Part shown: one piece after another, positions 14,838-23,296 of the stretch | Layout of the letters: each line of letters begins with the position of its first letter | Position numbering within the stretch: the stretch's first letter is position 1 | NCBI RefSeq assembly: GCF_900114385.1 | Contig: NZ_FOSW01000001.1 | Span: 310,001-374,000 of the forward strand | DNA from: Geodermatophilus ruber | GTDB lineage: Bacteria > Actinomycetota > Actinomycetes > Mycobacteriales > Geodermatophilaceae | Direction of reading: 5' to 3' | DNA length: 64,000 nucleotides | Translations under genes and position numbers: made by a program | The notes under the pieces: generated by a model | Seen by the model: the letters and a program-made list of their open reading frames with translations, nothing else | Told to the model about the DNA's origin: nothing | Database searches by the model: none

Positions 14838-15902
14838 GTGACCACCGAACGCCTGCCCTCGTTCGGCCCCCGCGCGGCCACCGTTCCCACTGCCCGCGGA
14901 CGGAGGCTGCTCGAGCGGGCGCTGGCCCACCCCAGCCTGGCTGCGGTCGCCGGCCTGGTCGTGGTGGTGCTCTTCTTCGGCCCGGTGGCACCGGGGCTGC
15001 TCAGCAGCGCGGGCCTCGCCGGCGTGCTGGACTCGGCCGCGCCGCTCGGGATCGGCGGCGTCGCCGTCGCCCTGCTGCTGATCTCCGGCCAGTTCGACCT
15101 CTCGATCGGCATGATCGCCGCCGGCAGCGCCCTGGTCACCGGGCTGCTGGTCGAGCACGCGGGCTGGGACATCTGGCCCGGGCTGCTGGTCTCCCTGGCC
15201 GCAGCGCTGCTGGTAGGGGTGGTCAACGGCTGGCTGGTGGTCGCCACCGGGCTGCCCAGCTTCCTGGTGACCCTCGCGACGTTCCTCGTTCTGCAGGGGA
15301 CCGCGCTGGCCGGCACCGGCTCGCTCACCGAGTCGGTGCGCCTGGACGGCCTCGACGCGGCGGAGGGCTGGTCGTCGGCGGAGGCGGTGTTCGGGTCGGC
15401 GATCGGGCTCGGTGACGGACGCTTCGGGATCTCGCTGCTGTGGTGGCTCGGGCTCACGGCGTGGGCCGGCTGGGTGCTGTGGCGCACCCGGTTCGGCAAC
15501 GCCGTCTTCGCCGTCGGCGGCGCCCGGCAGGCCGCCCGCGAGCTGGGCGTGGCCGACCGGCGGACGACGATGGTCCTCTACGGCTGCACCGCGGCCGCGG
15601 GGTGGCTGATCGGCACCCTGGACGTCGTCCGGCTCGGCGGCGTGCAGGCCACCACCGGGCTGGGGACGGCGGTCGAACTCGTCGTCGTCGCGGTCATCGG
15701 CGGCTGCCTGCTCACCGGCGGGTACGGGTCGGTGGTCGGCGCGGCGGTGGGTGCGCTGGTCTACGCGACCGCCGGCCAGGGCGTGGTCCTGGCCGGCTGG
15801 GAGCCGCGCTGGTTCGAGGTGTTCCTGGGCGTGCTGCTGCTGGTGGCGCTGCTGGCCAACGGAATCGTCCGGGGCCGGCTGCGCCGGGTGCCCCTGTCGT
15901 GA
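14838..15902 (+). CDS. sugar-type (CUT2) ABC transporter permease
   Basis: A 354-residue permease of the ribose/xylose/LsrC group, with about eight to ten hydrophobic segments. The family-typical GGVAVALLLISGQFDLSIG lies in the first third, where S-G-x-x-DLS-x-G is the hallmark. It is followed by NGWLVVATGLPSFLVTLAT and by FAVGGARQAARELGV, the loop that touches the ATPase. The start is GTG at 14838. The stop overlaps the ATPase gene by 4 bases (GTGA). I see no periplasmic binding protein gene on either side. Confidence 0.82.
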   Translation: MTTERLPSFGPRAATVPTARGRRLLERALAHPSLAAVAGLVVVVLFFGPVAPGLLSSAGLAGVLDSAAPLGIGGVAVALLLISGQFDLSIGMIAAGSALVTGLLVEHAGWDIWPGLLVSLAAALLVGVVNGWLVVATGLPSFLVTLATFLVLQGTALAGTGSLTESVRLDGLDAAEGWSSAEAVFGSAIGLGDGRFGISLLWWLGLTAWAGWVLWRTRFGNAVFAVGGARQAARELGVADRRTTMVLYGCTAAAGWLIGTLDVVRLGGVQATTGLGTAVELVVVAVIGGCLLTGGYGSVVGAAVGALVYATAGQGVVLAGWEPRWFEVFLGVLLLVALLANGIVRGRLRRVPLS

Positions 15903-16711
15903 GTGACGCGTCGGCCGGGACGACGGTGCTGGAGCTGCGGAACCTCGGCGTGCACCGCGGCGGCGTGGCCGCGCTGCACCGGGTGAACGCCACCTTCCGG
16001 GCCGGCGAGATCACCTGCGTGCTGGGTGAGAACGGTGCGGGGAAGTCCACGCTGGTCGCGGTGCTGTCCGGGCTGCTCCGCCCTGACGAGGGCGAGCTGC
16101 TGCTGGGCGGGCGACCGGTGACGTTCCGGTCCGCGCGGGCCGCCCGGGCGGCCGGGGTCGCCACGGTGTGGGAGGACCTCGCCGTCGCCCCGCTGCTGTC
16201 GGTGTGGCGGAACTTCTTCCTGGGTGCCGAGCCCACCCGCGGCGTCTGGCCGCTGCGCCGGCTGGACCTGGACGCGGCGCGGGAGACCACCGTGCGGGCC
16301 CTGGCCCGGGTGGGTGTCCCCGGGATCGACCCCGACCGGCCGGCCACGGCGCTGCGGGCCGGGGAGCGGCAGAGCCTGGCCATCGCCCGCGCCCTGCACT
16401 TCGGCGCCCGGGCGCTGGTCATCGACGAGCCGACGGCGCCGATGACGATCGCGCAGCACACCGTGCTCGCCGAGGCGGTGCTGTCGGCCCGGGACGAGGG
16501 GCTGGCGGTGGTGGTGGTGACCCACAACCCCCGCTACGCGCACCTGATCGGGGACCGGTTCCTGCTGCTGGCCCGGGGGCACGTCGCCGGCGACCTGACC
16601 CGGAAGGACGTCGATGCCGACGTCCTGCTGCGGCTGATGGCCGGGGGGCGGGAGCTGACCGCGCTGACCGCACGGCTGCGCGCCCTGCACCCGGAGCTCG
16701 ACGAGCGCTGA
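15899..16711 (+). CDS. sugar-type ABC transporter ATP-binding protein with altered motifs
   Basis: A 270-residue single-cassette ATPase. Walker A GENGAGKST (43-51), Walker B LVIDEP (D176, E177) and the switch His (H209 in VVVTHNP) are intact. Two other motifs are unusual: the Q-loop glutamine is Glu92 (VWEDLAV), and the signature LSGGQ is replaced by LRAGE at 152-156. Coupling by a 4-base overlap shows it serves the upstream permease. It is half the length of RbsA-type double cassettes and resembles FrcA-type single ones. With no binding protein nearby, its substrate is unknown. Confidence 0.8.
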   Translation: MSDASAGTTVLELRNLGVHRGGVAALHRVNATFRAGEITCVLGENGAGKSTLVAVLSGLLRPDEGELLLGGRPVTFRSARAARAAGVATVWEDLAVAPLLSVWRNFFLGAEPTRGVWPLRRLDLDAARETTVRALARVGVPGIDPDRPATALRAGERQSLAIARALHFGARALVIDEPTAPMTIAQHTVLAEAVLSARDEGLAVVVVTHNPRYAHLIGDRFLLLARGHVAGDLTRKDVDADVLLRLMAGGRELTALTARLRALHPELDER

Positions 16712-16745
16712 GCGCGTACGCCGGGCTCCGGGCGCAGGGCGCGGA

Positions 16746-16889
16746 TCAGGTGAAGATGCTCACCCCGCCGGGTCCGACCAGCAGGCCGACGACGATGAGC
16801 ACGATCCCCCACAGCAGCTGCTTGCGGACGATCGCGAGGATGCCGGCGATCACGAGAACGACGGCGATGATCCAGAGCAGGGTTCCCAC
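16746..16889 (-). CDS. GPGG-motif small membrane protein
   Basis: A 47-residue protein read from a GTG at 16889 with GGAGG six bases upstream. It has two short hydrophobic helices (LLWIIAVVLVIAGILAIV and LLWGIVLIVVGLLVG) joined by a basic RKQ turn. It ends in GPGGVSIFT, the motif that names this small actinobacterial membrane protein family. It is transcribed alone, convergent to the ABC ATPase. Its function is unknown. A 30-base margin to neighbouring coding sequence and the clean ribosome site make a chance frame unlikely. Confidence 0.75.
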   Translation of the reverse strand: MGTLLWIIAVVLVIAGILAIVRKQLLWGIVLIVVGLLVGPGGVSIFT

Positions 16890-16968
16890 GGTGCACCTCC
16901 GGCGACGGGCGTCCTGACGGGACACCGATGACGCAACGGGGTGTAGCCGCCGTCATGGGGCGCTAAAC

Positions 16969-16999
16969 GCCGGTCGGTGACGTTCCGTCACCGACCGGC
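16969..16999. terminator. strong hairpin terminator after the fba-DUF3151 unit
   Basis: A perfect 14-bp stem (16969-16982 with 16986-16999) closes a 3-base loop. It lies 24 bases past the stop of the DUF3151 gene on the minus strand. Confidence 0.8.
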
Positions 17000-17022
17000 G
17001 GACCTCAGGGCGACGCCCGGGG

Positions 17023-17429
17023 TCAGGCCGCGAGCGTGGGATCGCAGTCGCGCAGCAGCTGGGCGCACCGCTCCTGCTCGTCGGTCTCGCCGATGGCCTC
17101 GGCGGCCCGGGCCAGGACCGTCACGCAGCGCAGGAATCCGCGATTGGGCTCGTGCGACCACGGAACCGGCCCGAAGCCCTTCCAGCCGTTGCGCCGCAGC
17201 GCGTCCAGGCCGCGGTGGTAGCCGGTGCGGGCGTAGGCGTAGGCCTCGATCGTCCGGCCGCCGTCGAGGGCCTGCTCGGCCAGCGCCGCCCAGGCCGCGC
17301 TGACCGTGGGGTGCCCCGCGGCGACCTCGGCGGGCGGCGTGCCGGCCGCGAGCGCGGCGTCGGCCTCCGGGGCCGCCGGCAGCAGCGTCGCCGGCGGCTC
17401 CCCGAGCAGGTTGCGGTGCGCGTGGCTCA

Positions 17430-17430
<1 letters not shown>
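17023..17430 (-). CDS. DUF3151 family protein
   Basis: A 135-residue soluble protein of a family found in actinobacteria next to fructose-bisphosphate aldolase. Visible features are the N-terminal NLLGEPPATLLP, a helical middle (EAYAYARTGYHRGLDALRRN) and GPVPWSHEPNRGFLRCV near the C-terminus. Its ATG overlaps the fba stop by 4 bases, so it is co-translated with the aldolase. The biochemical role is not known, and the constant pairing with fba suggests a link to central carbon metabolism. Confidence 0.8.
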
Positions 17431-18464
<1,034 letters not shown>

Positions 18465-18541
18465 GCGAGGCACTCCTTGCATCGGGAACGGCGCTTGCTC
18501 GAGGGCCAGTATCCCGCCGGGCCGGTGCGCCGCGACACCCG

Positions 18542-19156
18542 CTACTCCTCGCCGAGCGGCCCCTCGGGGGCGACCCGGAGCCCCAGGGCGGTCACCAGGA
18601 CGACGGCCTGCGCGACGTCGACCACCGCGCCGCCCAGCTCGACCCCGCGCGGATCCACCGCCGCCAGGTCCGATCCCCGCAGATCCGCTCCGCTCAGGTC
18701 GGCCCCGTGCAGCTCCGCCCCGGACAGGTCCAGGTGCCGCAGGGTGGCACCGGTGGCGCGGGCGGCGGTGAGGTCGGCCTCGCGCAGGCGCGCCCCGGTG
18801 AGGGTGGCCCGGGACAAATCGGCGCCCGGTAGACCGACGAACGACCAGTCGCCGCCGGTCACCGTGAGCAGGTCGAAGGAGCACCGGTCGAACACCGAAC
18901 CGACCAGCTTGCAGTCGACGAAGGTGGCCGAGAAGAACGAGCAGCCGGTGAACGTGCAGTTCAGGAACGCGGCGGCGGTGTGCCGGGACAGGTTGAACCG
19001 GCAGTCCCGGAACGTGCACCCGGTGAAGACCGCGCCGTCGTCGGTGGTCTCGGAGAGGTCGACGCCGACGAAGGCCACCCCGGCGTGCTCGCGCCCGGAG
19101 AGGTCCTCGCCGTACCAGTCCGCGCCCCGGACCTCGGTCTCCGACGGCGCCGCCAC
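18542..19156 (-). CDS. pentapeptide-repeat protein
   Basis: A 204-residue protein built largely of A(D/N)LXX-type pentapeptides. Two blocks are seen: one with Cys/Phe-rich repeats (FTGCTFRDCRF, LNCTFTGCSFFSATF) and one with canonical repeats (GADLSRATLTGARLREADL, ELHGADLSGADLRGSDL). The fold expected is a right-handed quadrilateral beta helix. Some relatives protect gyrase, but nothing here proves that. The start is taken as GTG at 19156, five bases after the stop of the flavoprotein gene, which implies coupled translation. Confidence 0.8.
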   Translation of the reverse strand: MAAPSETEVRGADWYGEDLSGREHAGVAFVGVDLSETTDDGAVFTGCTFRDCRFNLSRHTAAAFLNCTFTGCSFFSATFVDCKLVGSVFDRCSFDLLTVTGGDWSFVGLPGADLSRATLTGARLREADLTAARATGATLRHLDLSGAELHGADLSGADLRGSDLAAVDPRGVELGGAVVDVAQAVVLVTALGLRVAPEGPLGEE

Positions 19157-19161
19157 GGCGG

Positions 19162-20514
19162 TCAGCCCTGCTCGACCCGGCTGACCACCCGCGCGGCGAC
19201 CAGCACCGGGTCGTAGGTCGGGGAGAACGGCGGGGCGTAGGAGATGTCGGAGCCGGCGAACTCCTCGGCGGTCATCCCGGCCCAGATGGCGGTGGCCAGG
19301 ATGTCGATCCGCTTGCCGCTGCCCGCCCCGCCGACGATCTGCGCGCCGAGCAGCAGACCCGACCCGTGCTCGGTGATCAGCTTGACCGCGATCTGCTCCG
19401 CGCCCGGGTAGTAGCCGGCCCGCGTCGTCCCCTCGATGGTCTCGCTGCGGAAGTCGTACCCGGCCTGCTCCGCCTGGCTGGTGCACAACCCGGTCCGGCC
19501 GATCTCCAGCCCGCCCACGGTGGTCACCGCGGTGCCCAGCACGCCGGCGAAGTGGGCCGCCCGGCCGCCGATGACCGAGCCCGCGACCCGCCCCTGCTTG
19601 TTGGCGTGCGTGCCGAGCGGCACGTACTGGGCCTCCCCGGTGATCCGGGAGAAGGTCTGCGCGCAGTCGCCGGCCGCGAAGACCTCCGGGTGGGAGCGGC
19701 TGCGCTGGCTGCGGTCGACCTCCACGGCCCCGGTCTCGCCCAGCCGCAGCCCCGCCTCCCGGGCCAGCGCGACCTCCGGTCCCATGCCCAGGCCGAGGAC
19801 GACGAGGTCGCAGGGGTAGCTGCCGGCGTCGGTGCGGACCGCCCGCACCACCCCGTCCGCGTCGGTCTCGATCTCCCGCACCGGCTGATTGGGCTGCACG
19901 TCGATGCCCATGTCGCCCATGGCCTTGCAGACCCGCTCGCCCATGTCGGCGTCCAGCTGGCCCATCGGCAGCGGATCGGCCAGGACGACGGTGACCGACA
20001 GCCCGCGCTGGTGGAGCACGTCGGCCATCTCCAGGCCGATGTACCCGCCGCCGAGGACGACGACGCGGCGGGCCCCGGCGGCGATCGCGGCGCGGATGTC
20101 GGCCCCGTCGGCCAGCCGGTGCACCCCGTGCACGCCCTCGGCGTCCAGGCCCGGCACCGGCGGGCGCAGCGGCCGGCCGCCGGTGGCCACCACGAGGGAG
20201 TCGTAGCCCAGCGTCTCGCCGGCGCTGGTGCGCACCGTCCCGGCGTCCAGGTCGATCGCCTCGGCGCGCGTGCCGGTCCGGACGTCGATCTGCTGCGCGG
20301 CGAACTGGCTCGGGGTGCGGGCGATCAGCCGATCGCGGTCGGGCACCTGCCCCCCGACCCAGTAGGGGATGCCGCAGGCCGAGTAGGAGACCTCGGGGCC
20401 CTGCTCGAGGACGGTGATGGCCAGGTCGGAGGCGGCGCGCAGCCGCCGGGCCTGGGCGGCCGCCGACATGCCCGCCGCGTCACCGCCGATGACGACCAGC
20501 CGGTCTGCGCTCAT
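19162..20514 (-). CDS. FAD-dependent pyridine nucleotide-disulfide oxidoreductase, CoA-disulfide-reductase-like
   Basis: A 450-residue flavoprotein with the N-terminal FAD fold LVVIGGDAAGMSAA, a second NAD(P)H-binding fold VVVLGGGYIGLEMAD and the FAD-closing VFAAGDCAQ. The single redox cysteine Cys47 in VSYSACGIPYWVGG matches the Cys43 type of CoA-disulfide reductases and NADH oxidases rather than a CXXXXC pair. The C-terminal dimer domain is present (FSPTYDPVLVAARV). It probably reduces a disulfide, persulfide or oxygen with NAD(P)H. It lies 4 bases downstream of the GlcD-type gene and just ahead of the pentapeptide gene. Confidence 0.85.
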   Translation of the reverse strand: MSADRLVVIGGDAAGMSAAAQARRLRAASDLAITVLEQGPEVSYSACGIPYWVGGQVPDRDRLIARTPSQFAAQQIDVRTGTRAEAIDLDAGTVRTSAGETLGYDSLVVATGGRPLRPPVPGLDAEGVHGVHRLADGADIRAAIAAGARRVVVLGGGYIGLEMADVLHQRGLSVTVVLADPLPMGQLDADMGERVCKAMGDMGIDVQPNQPVREIETDADGVVRAVRTDAGSYPCDLVVLGLGMGPEVALAREAGLRLGETGAVEVDRSQRSRSHPEVFAAGDCAQTFSRITGEAQYVPLGTHANKQGRVAGSVIGGRAAHFAGVLGTAVTTVGGLEIGRTGLCTSQAEQAGYDFRSETIEGTTRAGYYPGAEQIAVKLITEHGSGLLLGAQIVGGAGSGKRIDILATAIWAGMTAEEFAGSDISYAPPFSPTYDPVLVAARVVSRVEQG

Positions 20515-20518
20515 GGGA

Positions 20519-21922
20519 TCAGCGTGGCACCCGGCGCAGCACCTTGCCGGGATTGAGCAGCCCGGCCGGGTCGAGCGCGGCCTTGATCGACCGGTGCACC
20601 TCGAGGGAGACCGGGCCGATCTCCCGCTCCAGCCAGTCGACCTTGAGCGAGCCGACACCGTGCTCACCGGTGATCGTGCCGCCGAGGGAGAGCCCCAGCT
20701 CCAGGATGTCGTCGAAGGCGGCGAACGCGCGGTCCCGCTGGCCCTCGTCGGACGGGTCGAAGCACACCGTGGGGTGCATGTTGCCGTCGCCGGCGTGCCC
20801 GACGACGCCGACGGTGAGCCCGCGCGCGGTGGCGACGGCGTCGCAGCCGTCGAGGAACTGGGCGATCCGCGACCGGGGGACGGCGACGTCGTCGATCAGG
20901 GTGGTGCCGAGGCGCTCCAGCGCCGGCAGCGCCATGCGCCGGGCGGCCAGGAGCAGGTCGCCCTCGGCGGGGTCGTCGGTGGTGTGCACGAACTCGGCCC
21001 CGGCGTCCCGGCACAACTGGGCCAGCGCCTCGATCTCGCGGGCGGCGGCCTCCCCGCCGGTGTCGGACTGGGCGACCAGCAGGGCGTGCGCGTCCCGGTC
21101 GAGGTCGGCGCGCAGCAGGTCGTCCACCGCGCAGATGCAGGTGTTGTCCATGACCTCCAGCAGGCTGGGCACCAGCCCGCTGGTGACCACCCGCTCGACG
21201 ACCTGCCCGGTCTGCGCCGTGGTGGCGAACGTGGCGGCCAGGGTGACCGGCCGCTGCGGCGCGGGACGGAGCGCGACGGTGGCCTCGGTGATCACGCCGA
21301 GCGTGCCCTCCGACCCGACGAACAGCCGCGCGAGGTCGTAGCCGGCGACGCCCTTCACGGTGCGCCGGCCGGTGCGCAGCACCCGGCCGTCGGCGAGCAC
21401 CACCTCCAGCCCCAGCACGTAGTCGGTGGTGACGCCGTACTTCACGCAGCACAGGCCGCCGGAGTTCGTGGAGAGGTTGCCGCCGATCGTGCACCAGTCG
21501 TAGCTCGAGGGGTCGGGCGGGTAGAACAGCCCGGACCCGGCAACGGCGTCGCGCAGCGCCTTGTTGACCACGCCGGGCTGGACGACGGCCAGCCGGTCGG
21601 CCGGGGACACCTCGAGGACGGCGTCCATCCGGGTCATGACCAGGGTGATCCCGCCGTCGACGGCGTTGCTCGCCCCGGCCAGGCCGGACCCGGCGCCGCG
21701 GGGCACCACCGGGATGCCGTGGCGGGAGGCGATCTGCATGACCGCGACGACGTCGGCGGTGCGGCGCGGGAGCACGACGGCCGCAGGAAGGCCGGCCTCG
21801 GCGAGCATCGCCTGGTCGCGGGCGTAGGACGCCGTGACGTCGGGGTCGGTCAGGACGCTGTCGGCGCCGAGGGCGTCGGTCAGCTCGCCCACCCAGGCCG
21901 TCGTCACCGTGGTCATCGCCAC
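20519..21922 (-). CDS. FAD-linked oxidase, GlcD/D-lactate dehydrogenase type
   Basis: A 467-residue protein of the PCMH-type FAD family that oxidises 2-hydroxy acids such as glycolate or D-lactate. The FAD-binding loop VVPRGAGSGLAGA and GGNLSTNSGG lie in the N-terminal half. The C-terminal FAD-oxidase domain has GHAGDGNMHPTV and GEHGVGSLKVDWL, with the metal-binding histidines in place, and ends in NPGKVL. The start is GTG at 21922; ATG at 21916 is an alternative. It has no GlcE or Fe-S partner beside it, although a large Fe-S oxidoreductase is found 15 kb away. Confidence 0.88.
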   Translation of the reverse strand: MAMTTVTTAWVGELTDALGADSVLTDPDVTASYARDQAMLAEAGLPAAVVLPRRTADVVAVMQIASRHGIPVVPRGAGSGLAGASNAVDGGITLVMTRMDAVLEVSPADRLAVVQPGVVNKALRDAVAGSGLFYPPDPSSYDWCTIGGNLSTNSGGLCCVKYGVTTDYVLGLEVVLADGRVLRTGRRTVKGVAGYDLARLFVGSEGTLGVITEATVALRPAPQRPVTLAATFATTAQTGQVVERVVTSGLVPSLLEVMDNTCICAVDDLLRADLDRDAHALLVAQSDTGGEAAAREIEALAQLCRDAGAEFVHTTDDPAEGDLLLAARRMALPALERLGTTLIDDVAVPRSRIAQFLDGCDAVATARGLTVGVVGHAGDGNMHPTVCFDPSDEGQRDRAFAAFDDILELGLSLGGTITGEHGVGSLKVDWLEREIGPVSLEVHRSIKAALDPAGLLNPGKVLRRVPR

Positions 21923-21942
21923 ACCGTAACGACGCCGTTGCG

Positions 21943-21969
21943 CGGACGATCAGGTGCGCTGATCGTCCG
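21943..21969. terminator. hairpin terminator after pyrE
   Basis: CGGACGATCAG at 21943-21953 pairs perfectly with CTGATCGTCCG at 21959-21969 around a 5-base loop, six bases past the pyrE stop on the minus strand. Confidence 0.75.
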
Positions 21970-21974
21970 GCGGG

Positions 21975-22529
21975 TCACTCGAGGCCGAGGTCGGCCAGGG
22001 TGAACGCGGCCCGGTACTCCAGGCCGGCCTTCTCCACGGCCGCCCGCCCGCCGCGGTCGACGATGACGGCCACCGCGACCGGCTCCGCGCCGGCCTCCCG
22101 CAGCGCCTCCACCGCGGTGAGCGGGCTGCCGCCGGTGGTGGAGACGTCCTCGACCACCAGCACGGTGCGGCCCTCGACGTCGGGACCCTCGATCCGCCGC
22201 TGCAGCCCGTGCGCCTTGCCCGCCTTGCGGACGACGCAGGCGTCGAGAAAGCCCTCCCCGGCGGCGGCCGCGTGCAGCATCGCCGTGGCCACCGGGTCGG
22301 CACCGAGGGTGAGCCCCCCGACGACGTCGTAGCGCAGGTCGGCGGTCAGCTGCCGCATCACCCGCCCGACGAGCGGGGCACCCTCGTGATGCAGCGTCAG
22401 CCGGCGCATGTCGATGTACCAGTCGGCCTCCCGGCCGGAGGAGAGCGTGACCTTCCCGTGCACGACGGCCAGGTCGAGGATGAGCTCGAGCAGCCGGTCG
22501 CGGTCGGGCAGCGTGGCGGGGGCCGTCAT
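21975..22529 (-). CDS. pyrE: orotate phosphoribosyltransferase
   Basis: A 184-residue enzyme that makes OMP from orotate and PRPP in pyrimidine synthesis. The PRPP loop is VLVVEDVSTTGGS. The dimer-facing VVRKAGKAHGLQRRIEG supplies the catalytic lysine loop, and TLSSGREADWYIDMR lies near the N-terminus. The length is typical. The start is ATG at 22529. It appears to be transcribed alone, with a hairpin beyond its stop. Confidence 0.95.
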   Translation of the reverse strand: MTAPATLPDRDRLLELILDLAVVHGKVTLSSGREADWYIDMRRLTLHHEGAPLVGRVMRQLTADLRYDVVGGLTLGADPVATAMLHAAAAGEGFLDACVVRKAGKAHGLQRRIEGPDVEGRTVLVVEDVSTTGGSPLTAVEALREAGAEPVAVAVIVDRGGRAAVEKAGLEYRAAFTLADLGLE

Positions 22530-22572
22530 GCGCCCGACCCTACTGAGGGCGGCCGGGCGGCCCCGCCGGCCG

Positions 22573-23226
22573 TCACGGCGCCGGTGCGAGCACCTGGTCG
22601 ACGAGGTAGAGGGTCGCGTTCGCGACCGGCACGTTCCCGCAGATCACCGTGGCGTCGGCCGCACCGACGAGGGTCTGGTCGGCCGACACGGTGAAGGTCT
22701 CCCCCTCCCCCTCGATCGTGATCCGGTCGTTGTTGAGCGTGGTGTGCGTGCCGGCCAGCTCCCCGGGGCCCAGCCGGCCGGGGATGACGTGGTGGGTGAG
22801 CACCGCGGTCAACCGGGGCGTGTCGACCAGCAGCGCGTTCAGCGCGTCGGCGGGCACCGCCTCGAACGCCGGGTTGGCCGGGGCCAGCACGGTGACCTCG
22901 GGGGTGGTGTTGAGGGTGTCCACCAGGTTGGCCGCCTGCACCGCCCTCACGAGCGCGGACAGCGCCGGGTTGTTGGCCGCGGCGGCCGCCACCGGGTCGT
23001 CGGCCATCCCGGCGATGCTGCCCTCGCCGTCGGGCGGCAGGAACTGGCAGCCGGCGCCGAAGGGACCCGTGGGCACCGGCGCCGCGCTGGTCTCCGGCGC
23101 CAGGGGGACGGCGCTGGCCGGGGCGCTGGTCCCGGCGCTCTGCTCGGCCGGCTCGTCGGAGGTGCAGCCGGCCAGCGGGACCAGCAGGGCGAGGGCCAGC
23201 ACGGCGCGGGCCGGGGTGCTTCTCAC
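22573..23226 (-). CDS. fasciclin-domain lipoprotein
   Basis: A 217-residue exported lipoprotein. The signal peptide ends in the lipobox LAGC with Cys21, followed by a Ser/Ala/Pro-rich linker and one fasciclin (FAS1) domain. The family motifs are TVLAPANPAFEAVP and the LTHHVIPGRL strand. The GTG start at 23226 is preferred because AAGGAG precedes it at a good distance; a longer frame upstream has no such site. FAS1 proteins mediate adhesion or interactions at the cell surface. It follows the sulfite-oxidase-type gene on the same strand. Confidence 0.88.
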   Translation of the reverse strand: MRSTPARAVLALALLVPLAGCTSDEPAEQSAGTSAPASAVPLAPETSAAPVPTGPFGAGCQFLPPDGEGSIAGMADDPVAAAAANNPALSALVRAVQAANLVDTLNTTPEVTVLAPANPAFEAVPADALNALLVDTPRLTAVLTHHVIPGRLGPGELAGTHTTLNNDRITIEGEGETFTVSADQTLVGAADATVICGNVPVANATLYLVDQVLAPAP

Positions 23227-23296
23227 GACAACGGGCTCCTTCGGTCGACCGCGCGACATTCTCCCTGCCGGGCGACCGGCCGCCGGGGCGGGCGCC

